Of a DNA stretch of 13,279 nucleotides, positions 1-6,545 are shown one piece after another. The notes beneath the pieces are model-generated. The model saw only the letters and a list, made by a program, of their open reading frames with translations. It was not told the origin of the DNA and did not search any database. How positions within the stretch are numbered: position 1 is the first letter of the stretch; each line of letters opens with the position of its first letter. This DNA comes from Candidatus Thorarchaeota archaeon (GTDB taxonomy: Archaea; Asgardarchaeota; Thorarchaeia; Thorarchaeales; Thorarchaeaceae), in the NCBI GenBank assembly GCA_030642465.1, contig DAOWNS010000024.1:1-13279 (forward strand), given 5' to 3'. The translations under genes were made by a program, and so were the position numbers.

Positions 1-248
1 GGTCGACCTCCGCTGCTCACAACTATTCCCTTCCCAACGAGTCCATCAAGTATAGTGTATAGATTAGCATGGTGGATCCCTGAAACTGAAGACAGTTCCG
101 ACACGGTAGCTGATTCCAATCTGTTTAGCGCAATAATAACCTCCGCTTCATGTGCCCCGAAACCTAGGTCTCGAAGGACCTCACTGACACGCAAAACGGT
201 GTTTTCCATTGTACGCACACTCTGATGGCTCATCTCAGCCAATTGCAT
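1..248 (-). CDS. TrmB-like winged-helix transcriptional regulator, N-terminal part (cut by the window edge)
   Basis: An open frame starts at ATG 248 on the minus strand and leaves the window after 82 codons. The peptide has the layout of a TrmB N-terminal DNA-binding domain: a helix around VLRDLGFGAHEAEVIIAL, then SATVSELSSVSGIHHANLYTILDGL, which matches a helix-turn-helix and recognition helix, then GKGIVV leading into a wing. TrmB proteins are archaeal regulators often controlled by sugars or other small ligands through a C-terminal domain, which lies outside this window. It begins 12 bases after the agmatinase stop, so the two are probably cotranscribed and it may regulate that gene. No good ribosome binding site is seen. 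TTG 257 and the internal ATGs at codons 6 and 14 are other possible starts. The family call is by pattern recognition of the helix-turn-helix and is moderately sure. Confidence 0.68.
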   Translation of the reverse strand, partial: MQLAEMSHQSVRTMENTVLRVSEVLRDLGFGAHEAEVIIALNRLESATVSELSSVSGIHHANLYTILDGLVGKGIVVSSGGR

Positions 249-260
249 TATGTGCAATTA

Positions 261-1202
261 CTACTTATAATTCTTCTGACTGGCAAAGCCTGTCAGAATC
301 TCTTTAACAACATCTCGAGCGGCAATGGAGGTTCGACCAGTAGTATCAACCATTGGATTTAGCTCTGCAATGTCTGCATACCTTACCTTGCCGGTGGCAA
401 AGCAAGCTCTCAACAATTCGGCAAGCTCAATCATGTTGAGTCCTCCAGATTCCGGATGACTAACACCAGGAGCAACACTGGGATCAAGAACATCCAGATC
501 AACTGAGATGTAGATGATGTCTACTTGCTTTGCTATCTTGTTGATTGCATTGGAGAATGATTTCAGAGATTGAGGTATGATTGCTCCAATTTTAGCTAGT
601 TCTGCCTTCTGCTCAGGGAGAGCTGCCCTTAGATCATGGGTTAACAAGTTAACCCTGTCAATCAAGCCATCTGTAAGGATTCTTCTCAATGTAGTTGCGT
701 GTGAATACTGATGACCGGAATAGGTCGGATAGAAATCTGCATGAGCGTCGAGATAGACTAGCCCATAAGTTCCTGGCTTGCTGCGTCTGAGCCCCCTCAA
801 TAGGGGGTAGGTAATGAAGTGATCACCGCCCATGAATAGTAAGCGACTATCGTGTTCAGCCAGCTTAGCTGCAGCTTCAGTGATGTCTATCATTGCTTGT
901 TCGGGAAGTCTAAGGGAAACCTCGAGGTCTCCAATGTCTTCCAGAGTGATTCGCTCGGAAAGAGCTCTTTCATTGTTAGTAGATGTTCGACCGATACTTA
1001 GTGGATAGCTATGCGACCGTTCACTATCCGTGGCTTTTCGAATTGCATCGGGACCAAAGCGAGACCCTGGCATGAAGCTTGATGTCAGATCATACGGTAT
1101 TCCGAGGACACCAACATCGGGATTACCCGTCGATTGCTGTGGAATACCAAAGAAGTCCCGAGGTAAACGAAGGTATCCATTGAGTGAATCCTTAAGCGGC
1201 AT
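261..1202 (-). CDS. speB: Agmatinase-family ureohydrolase
   Basis: This 313-residue protein belongs to the arginase/agmatinase family, which uses two Mn ions to hydrolyse a guanidino group and release urea. The metal-binding motifs are all present in order: GGDH at 125-128 (His128), DAHAD at 152-156 (Asp152, His154, Asp156) and SVDLD at 233-237 (Asp235, Asp237), followed by the family sequence LDPSVAPGVSHPESGG. DIAELNPMVD at 277-286 is the usual C-terminal element. Length is normal for the family. In archaea such enzymes act on agmatine, or on N1-aminopropylagmatine, in putrescine and spermidine synthesis. The exact substrate cannot be read from the sequence, and GGDHF in place of the common GGDHS is a small deviation near the active site. 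The ATG start is preceded by GTGAT five bases upstream. A TrmB-like regulator follows at a 12-base gap. Arginase or guanidinobutyrase is the main alternative. Confidence 0.88.
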   Translation of the reverse strand: MPLKDSLNGYLRLPRDFFGIPQQSTGNPDVGVLGIPYDLTSSFMPGSRFGPDAIRKATDSERSHSYPLSIGRTSTNNERALSERITLEDIGDLEVSLRLPEQAMIDITEAAAKLAEHDSRLLFMGGDHFITYPLLRGLRRSKPGTYGLVYLDAHADFYPTYSGHQYSHATTLRRILTDGLIDRVNLLTHDLRAALPEQKAELAKIGAIIPQSLKSFSNAINKIAKQVDIIYISVDLDVLDPSVAPGVSHPESGGLNMIELAELLRACFATGKVRYADIAELNPMVDTTGRTSIAARDVVKEILTGFASQKNYK

Positions 1203-1231
1203 TCGACATCACACTAAGATTTGTGACATTC

Positions 1232-1239
1232 GTTTAAAG
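1232..1239 (-). promoter_or_regulatory. Possible TATA element for the agmatinase gene
   Basis: On the minus strand this reads CTTTAAAC, centred about 34 bases before the agmatinase ATG. An archaeal promoter here would place transcription start only about 8-12 bases before the start codon, giving a very short leader. The match to the archaeal TATA consensus is moderate. Confidence 0.3.
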
Positions 1240-1280
1240 ATAAAGCTGCTGAAGACTGAATTCAAAAAACAAGGATTGTA

Positions 1281-1312
1281 GTTGAGAAAAAAGAAAGGGG
1301 TTAACGACCCCC
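1281..1312 (-). terminator. Hairpin and T-tract terminator after the surface-protein gene
   Basis: Read on the minus strand, GGGGT and ACCCC form a perfect 5-bp stem with a 5-base loop (1297-1311), followed at once by a T-rich run, TTTCTTTTTTC. It lies about 35 bases after the stop of the gene at 1346-2968. The design (5-base loop, tract beginning right after the stem) is the same as that of the hairpin at 11387-11405, which suggests a shared termination mode in this genome. Confidence 0.7.
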
Positions 1313-1345
1313 GACTAAAATCGCGTCGAGAGTCGTCAATCTATT

Positions 1346-2968
1346 CTAGACTTGGTACCCGCCGGAGCTGCCTTTCCGCATCTTGTTGATATTGAAAAGA
1401 GCGCCAAGAGCGACAATGCCGAGGATTGCACCTGATATCGGCATGCCATCCAAGATCATCTGGGATAGCAGCTGAGCTGGGTCTGCATAGACAGAATAGC
1501 CATCGGTCACTGTGTTCTTATTGTACTCCCGAGCGTTGAACTCATAGGTAAGCTCAGCATTGGGGAATGTGTACTTGCCTTCGTTCGTAAAAGTCACAGT
1601 ATAGGTGATTGATGTAGACTCTCCTCCGGCAAGGGATGTTACGTTTTGGGATGTAGTACCTGCTACAGTGACCGTGCTGTATATCGCTCCAACCTCATTA
1701 TCAACTATTTCGAGATTGTCTATTGGAACAGTCCCGTTGTTCTTCACAGTAACAGTGACCTCTACAGAGCCACCAGGAACTGTACTCACAGGATTGAAGG
1801 TCCTCGCAATCACGATATCTGGTGGGAAATCATCGGATTCAAACTCAATGATGTAGTCGGGTACTTCACCATGCCCGGTGGCATTCCACATGATCATATT
1901 CGAATCGTTCTCGTGCATTGTTAAGCCTTCAACATCCGGACTGACACCCGTGATGTTGGCGCTCTCAGGCAAGATACCCATAACAATAGAAACACCAGTA
2001 TCCATCGGAACGAATGAACCAGTAGCGCCGACTAGACTTCCTATGCTGATGTCAGTATCGCCATATGTCAAGATTTGCTCACCAATGTATCCTGCAGCAG
2101 CTATAGCGATTGAACCATTGATCATCTCGAATTGAGAGGGGAAGAATGACTCAGCAGCTAATGAAAAGCCGCCACCTCCGCCCATAGTATCGTTGAAGAG
2201 TTCGACCAAGTCACCCATATCAGGGATGGCCAATAGGCCAGCAGCTGCGCCGCGCTCTGCGATGAATATTGATGGATTAATATTTCCTAAAAGACCAGAA
2301 TCATCAAGCCCACCAAGCACAACATTGAGCGCATCAGCGAATGGGTTCGTGACCTGATACATGAAGACATCAAGTGCTTCGAAGGGAAGCTCCATCTCTG
2401 CCTCTGGTGGGAAGAAGCTCTCATCAATGCGAAGGTGAATGATGTCGGCGAAACTGAAACCAAACACAGCTGGGTTTGCAAGGTGTGCCAAAACCTGGCC
2501 CATCTTTCCGATTGCCACAGCTTCATCGAGGTTGTAATAAGCAGACACCAACAAGCTGAAATCAGAGCCGAGAAGGTCCAAGATGGCTTCTGGAGTGAAG
2601 CCTTCATCAAATTGAGAAAGCATGAAGCCTGGCTCTTCACCACCCATGAATTCTGTTCCTATCAAGCTGAAGATGTAGTCTAAGAGTTCGCCGCGGGTTG
2701 CTATGACAGCAAGCGCGAGACAATTGTCGTACATCTCGGCTTCGAGGTTAAGCGAATCGACTGGAGACCCAAGCTGCGCATAAATCACAGCAGGAGCTCC
2801 GTTCTCATCTATGTTCGTGAGGAGAACCTCGGCGCCTTCGTTCAAGAGGAGCTCAATCATTTCCTCGGGACTATCTTGAGCCATGACCGGATATGCTGAG
2901 GCCGCCATGGGCAGTATCAGGAATGCAAACAACAGGAATGCTATAGCGTATTTCTTATCGACGTGCAT
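1346..2968 (-). CDS. Exported surface protein with a C-terminal membrane anchor
   Basis: Function is unknown. The 540-residue protein starts with a signal peptide (about 1-30: charged start, hydrophobic core FLLFAFLILP, then small residues near ASA). A long, mostly acidic extracellular region of unrecognised fold follows (about 31-385), with a run of six glycines near 263-267 and LSLAAESFFPS after it. Residues about 386-480 look like an immunoglobulin-like CARDB/DUF11-type domain (PGGSVEVTVTVKNNGTVPI, then SLAGGESTSITYTVTF). A final hydrophobic helix (about 511-527) is followed by a basic tail (KMRKG). Several N-X-S/T sites (284, 338, 354, 362, 411, 442) could be glycosylated. The ATG directly abuts the TAG of the upstream gene and has GGAGG at 2977-2981, eight bases away, so the two genes are translationally linked and probably form one complex. 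Confidence 0.75.
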   Translation of the reverse strand: MHVDKKYAIAFLLFAFLILPMAASAYPVMAQDSPEEMIELLLNEGAEVLLTNIDENGAPAVIYAQLGSPVDSLNLEAEMYDNCLALAVIATRGELLDYIFSLIGTEFMGGEEPGFMLSQFDEGFTPEAILDLLGSDFSLLVSAYYNLDEAVAIGKMGQVLAHLANPAVFGFSFADIIHLRIDESFFPPEAEMELPFEALDVFMYQVTNPFADALNVVLGGLDDSGLLGNINPSIFIAERGAAAGLLAIPDMGDLVELFNDTMGGGGGFSLAAESFFPSQFEMINGSIAIAAAGYIGEQILTYGDTDISIGSLVGATGSFVPMDTGVSIVMGILPESANITGVSPDVEGLTMHENDSNMIMWNATGHGEVPDYIIEFESDDFPPDIVIARTFNPVSTVPGGSVEVTVTVKNNGTVPIDNLEIVDNEVGAIYSTVTVAGTTSQNVTSLAGGESTSITYTVTFTNEGKYTFPNAELTYEFNAREYNKNTVTDGYSVYADPAQLLSQMILDGMPISGAILGIVALGALFNINKMRKGSSGGYQV

Positions 2969-3574
2969 CTAAAATTCCTCCTTTGGTCTAAGGATTGCGC
3001 CAACAATACCGCCGATTATGGCGATTATCAATGGTGAAATAACGTAGACCGCAACCGACATAACGAGACCGACAACATCGGGTCCACTGCCACCCCCGGA
3101 CATACTTGCTATTAGCCCAGGTAAGTCGCTGACGAACGACTGAACTAATGGGATTGACAGAACATCAGCTAGAGAAGTTCCCGGGGGAATCGGCGGCATG
3201 GACATTGTGATTGTTCCTTCCATGATTGGCATCAGAAATTGAAGTAGACAGAATATCCCTATGCCAGCGCAGCTAAACCAAGTCAAGAAAGCAATCAGGA
3301 TGCCTCCCTTCTTTGTTCCTGCCATCATTCCTCCCACCAAACCTGCGATGATCCAAATTGCGACCATGATGAGATTCCCTAAGGGATTCACAACCAGGAT
3401 GTTGACCATCACAAAGGTTGGTCTTACATAATTGCCCATAATAGGTGCGAGCCACTCAATTAAGGTGACATATCCCGTGGGCAACAGAAACCAGCCAGCG
3501 GCAAGAACAACGAGTAGACTTGCAAGCCAGCCAAAGTATTTTGATGAAAACGTGCTAATGATGAAAACCTCCAC
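2969..3574 (-). CDS. Four-helix membrane protein paired with the surface protein
   Basis: Not recognised as a known family. Up to 201 residues with predicted membrane helices at about 13-33, 67-87, 91-116 and 166-195. The last two are separated by an extracellular or cytoplasmic loop rich in Pro, Ser and Gly (about 120-165). The C-terminus is short and charged (RPKEEF). The only conventional start is GTG 3574, but the best ribosome binding site in the area, GGAGG at 3568-3572, overlaps that codon and sits exactly eight bases before an in-frame ATT at 3559. Starting there would give MSTFSSKYF and 196 residues. Eight bases is the spacing found at several other genes here, so ATT may be the true start. 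The stop TAG touches the ATG of the following surface-protein gene, which indicates cotranscription and probable joint function at the cell surface. Confidence 0.7.
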   Translation of the reverse strand: MEVFIISTFSSKYFGWLASLLVVLAAGWFLLPTGYVTLIEWLAPIMGNYVRPTFVMVNILVVNPLGNLIMVAIWIIAGLVGGMMAGTKKGGILIAFLTWFSCAGIGIFCLLQFLMPIMEGTITMSMPPIPPGTSLADVLSIPLVQSFVSDLPGLIASMSGGGSGPDVVGLVMSVAVYVISPLIIAIIGGIVGAILRPKEEF

Positions 3575-3833
3575 TGAATTATTGAGTTCTCATCAAGATT
3601 CTCCAAGCTATGCTATTAACAGTTTGCTGCTCATATCGAGTACGAAAAGTCGAAAGGTTTCGATGGCTAAAAGCATCCACTTCTCTATCCAGAAAACGGG
3701 AATGTGCCGACTAATCCTTCGACTCTGAACGAACAATCTTAACTCCAAAACAAGCTACCGTTGCTTCATCCTGAGTATTTACATGGCTTTGTGTTCAAAT
3801 ATGCACAAGTAACTAAATAGACCGGTGAAACAG

Positions 3834-4184
3834 ATGGCTGATGATGACACTCTCCGCACAGTGTACGAGCTGGTTCAGCTCATGTCGTTTCTTAATGAGA
3901 CGCGGAGAGCGATTCTCCTTGCGTTAAGCCATGTGTACCCTCGAAGTGTGAGTGGCGTTCAGTTAAGCCGCCTCATTGGCTACAGCGGGAAGTCAAGAAG
4001 TTTGTATCGAGGAGTCTTAACTCACATGAAGGAAGATGGCATGATCTTGATTGACGAGCTCACTCCAAGGCTTCACGCAATCAGAATCAACAATGAGCAC
4101 CCTTTGTTGTCGATGCTTGTTGAGTTATGCAGGGAATACGGGAAAGGCACCTCGAAGATCTATGCAAAAGCGTTGGAGGAGTAG
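3834..4184 (+). CDS. Winged helix-turn-helix regulator (ArsR/MarR-like)
   Basis: A 116-residue protein with one winged-helix domain. A helix, LNETRRAILLAL, is followed by SVSGVQLSRLIGYSGKSRSLYRGVLTHMKEDGMI, which fits helix 2, recognition helix and lead-in to the wing, then LIDELTPRLHAIRINN as the wing strands. A C-terminal helix may serve dimerisation. The start chosen is ATG 3834, because GGTGA at 3824-3828 is correctly placed five bases upstream. The in-frame GTG at 3825 overlaps that site and is less likely. It is the first gene of a plus-strand unit with the membrane protein beginning two bases after its stop, so it may control its own operon or read signals from that membrane protein. 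The ligand and target are unknown. Confidence 0.72.
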   Translation: MADDDTLRTVYELVQLMSFLNETRRAILLALSHVYPRSVSGVQLSRLIGYSGKSRSLYRGVLTHMKEDGMILIDELTPRLHAIRINNEHPLLSMLVELCREYGKGTSKIYAKALEE

Positions 4185-4186
4185 GA

Positions 4187-4789
4187 ATGGATTGCCTTCT
4201 GAAACATGCACGTGGTTTGTACATAAACATGCAGAGGATAACGATAGCCTCTCTCATGATTATCTTCATGGTTGTATTCTACAGTCTATACAGTGTAGGC
4301 ATCTATGGACTCGGGGCAACGCCTCCTGAGTGGTTCCCAGTAGCGTGGATGGAGTTTTTTGATGCAGTGGTTTCCCTTAACACGGTAGCTTTCTTCCTAG
4401 CATTTTCATTGATAGTCTTTGCATATGGCCTCTGGTCGTGGGCATTCTTCCCAAGTCCAGCCGTGTCCTACACACAAGCTGCTCTTCAAGGTCTCTTCGG
4501 ACAGAATGTGAGAATCGAGCAAAGCATAGGAAAGCGCTTCAGAGTGTTTCTCGAGAGTGGGACGCACATTGACGTGAGATGCAGAGTCAAAGAAGCGAGC
4601 TCCGGAGATTGGTTTGTCTACAGATTTACATCCTGTCCGCTAACGGGAAATAGTCTTCATAGCGTCGCCATGCGGCACGGCATGTCCTCTAAAAAAGGGC
4701 GCTTCACCACAACGATTGGACATGATGAGCTTCACCATCGTGGTCTGTTGATGGCCAAGGCCATGGCAAGCATAGCTCCAGATTCCTAG
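4187..4789 (+). CDS. Two-helix membrane protein of unknown function
   Basis: A 200-residue protein that I do not recognise. Two predicted membrane helices lie at about 18-42 and 60-88, joined by a short loop containing TPPEWFP. A soluble C-terminal domain of about 110 residues follows (VRIEQSIGKRFRVFLESG, then DVRCRVKEASSGDWFVYRF), with alternating hydrophobic pattern suggesting beta strands, and a His-rich end (GHDELHHRG). ATG 4187 is chosen over an upstream in-frame ATG at 4127 because GGAGG at 4175-4179 is seven bases before it and the longer version would overlap the regulator gene. It begins two bases after the regulator stop and is followed 67 bases later by a roadblock-like gene. The soluble domain probably faces the cytoplasm, given the basic residues before helix 1. 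Confidence 0.65.
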   Translation: MDCLLKHARGLYINMQRITIASLMIIFMVVFYSLYSVGIYGLGATPPEWFPVAWMEFFDAVVSLNTVAFFLAFSLIVFAYGLWSWAFFPSPAVSYTQAALQGLFGQNVRIEQSIGKRFRVFLESGTHIDVRCRVKEASSGDWFVYRFTSCPLTGNSLHSVAMRHGMSSKKGRFTTTIGHDELHHRGLLMAKAMASIAPDS

Positions 4790-4856
4790 AACGCTAGTCA
4801 AGGATACGCAGCATAGCTATTTCAATATCAGTAGATAGACCGCAAAGGAACCCACA

Positions 4857-5252
4857 ATGGTGATGCGCATCAAACGAACAATTGACATAGCAATGAGCAA
4901 TTACAGCGAGATTCTTGGGTCGTGCGTCTTTACCTATGAAGGAAAGGTGGCTTATACTACGGAGAACATGCAGATATCTCAAGATGTTCCAGCAATTCTA
5001 ATTTCGTGGCAGCAGCAGGCGCAGAGTTTCACTGTGGGCGGGATGGGTTTTCTCTCGGCATTGACGACAGAGAATGGTTTTGTTGGGATAAATCCAGAAG
5101 GAGCACTCTGTTTCATCTGCGGTACAGGCAAGGGAGTCTGGTTCGTTTCTGTCTTTACTCGCATGGATACCGATAAGAGCGGAATCCTTAGGGAATGTGT
5201 TCAGGCCGCGAAAAGTATCGAAAGTTCTGTTTCAGCTATGGGGTTCGGCTAG
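4857..5252 (+). CDS. Roadblock/LC7-like small protein
   Basis: The 131-residue protein has the size and strand pattern of the roadblock/LC7 fold. A first strand pair, SCVFTYEGKVAYTT, is followed by a helix, VPAILISWQQQAQSF. A central strand pair follows, TENGFVGINPEGALCFICG, then a strand, GVWFVSVFTRMD, and a final helix, GILRECVQAAKSIESS. Proteins of this family (MglB, LC7, Ragulator and their many archaeal relatives) commonly dimerise and act with small Ras-like GTPases, and Asgard archaea have many of them. No GTPase gene is in the window. ATG 4857 has AAGGA seven bases upstream. ATG 4863 and the Met at codon 13 are other possible starts. The assignment is from fold-like pattern, not from a signature motif, so a longin-like fold remains possible. 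Confidence 0.55.
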   Translation: MVMRIKRTIDIAMSNYSEILGSCVFTYEGKVAYTTENMQISQDVPAILISWQQQAQSFTVGGMGFLSALTTENGFVGINPEGALCFICGTGKGVWFVSVFTRMDTDKSGILRECVQAAKSIESSVSAMGFG

Positions 5253-5308
5253 TTGGTCCCCTAAATGATGAGTTTTTTCCAAATCTCGAATTGGTGTTTC
5301 TTAGTGAA

Positions 5309-5896
5309 TCAGCGACGATTTGATACAGTTGGCATATCATCCATCCACATGAGATCCAATTCTATTAGTCGATCCCTGACCTTTATCGCAGCCTCGGGAA
5401 CCTGTTCTTCGAACTTCGCTCCCGTGATAACTATCTTGCCACTACCGAATATCAAGACAACAGTCTTCGGGTTTCTCATTCTATATATCAATCCGGGAAA
5501 CTGTTCAGGCTCGTACATGGAATTTTCAAGTACCAAAATCGCTTTCTCAAGATCTATGCTAACCCCAATGTCACCACTTGCTACGATATTTTGAATTGTA
5601 ATTTCAGGTTTACCCGTTATCTTGATACCAGCTTCATTGAGATTCTTCACGATCTTATGCACAGCTCTTTTTGAATCCTTCACGCTCTTGGCGCCTGTGC
5701 ATACCATCTTGCCTGTATTGAAGATGAGTGTTGCAGTCTTTGGCTTCTTGAGTCGATAGACGAGCCCTGGAAACTGCTCTGGGTGATATTCGATATCCGG
5801 GATTGTAGACACTATCTCGTCAAGATCTATATCTTGGCCAAGTGTTACTGAGGCAACTACGTTTTGGACTTTAGTTGTGGGAATGAATAATGACGT
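5309..5896 (-). CDS. tbp: TATA-binding protein, with a probable non-standard start codon
   Basis: This is the archaeal general transcription factor that binds the TATA box and recruits TFB. The fold is a tandem repeat, and both halves are clear: EYHPEQFPGLVYRLKKPK with ATLIFNTGKMVCTGAK, and MYEPEQFPGLIYRMRNPK with VVLIFGSGKIVITGAK. Both Phe pairs that distort DNA (EQF and LIF in each half) are present. The first conventional start, GTG 5812, would cut off the opening strand of repeat one. Homology continues upstream in frame (VQNVVASVTLGQDIDLDEIV, matching IQNIVASGDIGVSIDLEKAI of repeat two) up to a stop at 5909-5911. No ATG, GTG or TTG exists in that interval. GGAG at 5905-5908 points to ACG 5896, eight bases on, giving about 195 residues. 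ATT 5884 is an alternative. Product certain; start uncertain. Confidence 0.93.
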   Translation of the reverse strand, partial: TSLFIPTTKVQNVVASVTLGQDIDLDEIVSTIPDIEYHPEQFPGLVYRLKKPKTATLIFNTGKMVCTGAKSVKDSKRAVHKIVKNLNEAGIKITGKPEITIQNIVASGDIGVSIDLEKAILVLENSMYEPEQFPGLIYRMRNPKTVVLIFGSGKIVITGAKFEEQVPEAAIKVRDRLIELDLMWMDDMPTVSNRR

Positions 5897-6033
5897 ACCA
5901 ACGACTCCTTAATTCGCTATGTTAGTACGTTCGGAATCTGAATATGCTTCTTCCCTTTTTGAACGAAGGGCTGAGATACCACTTCCTTGCTCTGAAAAAG
6001 CACTCAATCAACTGCTGTTCATTACGACGCGTC

Positions 6034-6480
6034 TTATTCCACTATGGGTTTTTGCACAGCAACCGTTCGAGCGATGATCGCAAACATCGCCCCGATCCAA
6101 CCAAGTGATTGGCCTACCTGATGCATTAGGTCCATTGTCAAAGTGCCAAGCATAACAAGCTGAGCCAGATTGGCAGCTAATCCCAGGACTCCCATTCCTG
6201 TAAACAGAGCAATAAGAATCCGGCCCAATTGCACTCTTTTTGTTGTCAAAATTATGCCGCTGGCAACGACCCCTATTCCCCCTAGTCCCGTCAACAGAAC
6301 CAACATACCTGTCACGATTTCAACAGTCATCAATACTGTGGGGTCCATGACATCCCCATTGCTCAACATGAGCTCTTCAATAAGCTGGATCGACCCGCTC
6401 ACTCCTGCAAGCATCATTAAAAGCCCGCCCACTAGACAGAGCAGAAGGGCATTGCTGTTGTGCACATCTTTCGTCTTCAA
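6034..6480 (-). CDS. Small four-helix membrane protein at the end of the ABC transporter operon
   Basis: Not recognised. About 148 residues, nearly all membrane: predicted helices at about 11-29, 52-78, 86-111 and 120-142, with a short acidic loop (EELMLSNGDVMDP) between the first two and a basic loop (TTKRVQLGR) between the second and third. It follows the last permease gene on the same strand and is probably cotranscribed. TTG 6480 is preferred because GAGG lies ten bases upstream and the peptide then opens with a short hydrophilic stretch before helix 1. TTG 6540 would give 168 residues and a basic N-terminal extension but has no well-placed ribosome binding site. A role as accessory subunit of the transporter is inferred only from position. 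Confidence 0.55.
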   Translation of the reverse strand: MKTKDVHNSNALLLCLVGGLLMMLAGVSGSIQLIEELMLSNGDVMDPTVLMTVEIVTGMLVLLTGLGGIGVVASGIILTTKRVQLGRILIALFTGMGVLGLAANLAQLVMLGTLTMDLMHQVGQSLGWIGAMFAIIARTVAVQKPIVE

Positions 6481-6545
6481 GGTAAACAACCCTCGGCGAA
6501 TTCGTGATTTAAGCGTAGCGCATGCGTAATGACGTTGCAAAGGGG

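Noticed and set aside
2287..2643. A 118-codon minus-strand frame within the surface-protein gene.
   Set aside because: It is an out-of-frame shadow of a clearly coding frame on the same strand. Its Cys- and Trp-rich composition is typical of an unused frame.
3561..3728. A plus-strand open frame across the gap upstream of the winged-helix gene.
   Set aside because: It overlaps the start of the divergent membrane-protein gene, has no suitable ribosome binding site, and its composition does not look like a protein.
5253..5308. A T-run on the plus strand (TTTTTT near 5272-5278) between the convergent roadblock-like and TBP genes, as a terminator.
   Set aside because: A short T-tract alone could end transcription in archaea, but there is no hairpin and the run is short, so it is not supported well enough to list.
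5897..6033. A search for a terminator or promoter between the small membrane protein and the TBP gene.
   Set aside because: Only a weak CCCTT/AAGGG pairing with an 8-base loop and no T-tract was seen, and no convincing TATA box for TBP.
6117..6130. A 13-of-14 match to the palindrome CCTAATGCATTAGG of the binding-protein leader.
   Set aside because: It lies within the coding sequence of the small membrane protein, the mismatch breaks the symmetry, and there is no nearby start or promoter, so chance is the simplest explanation.
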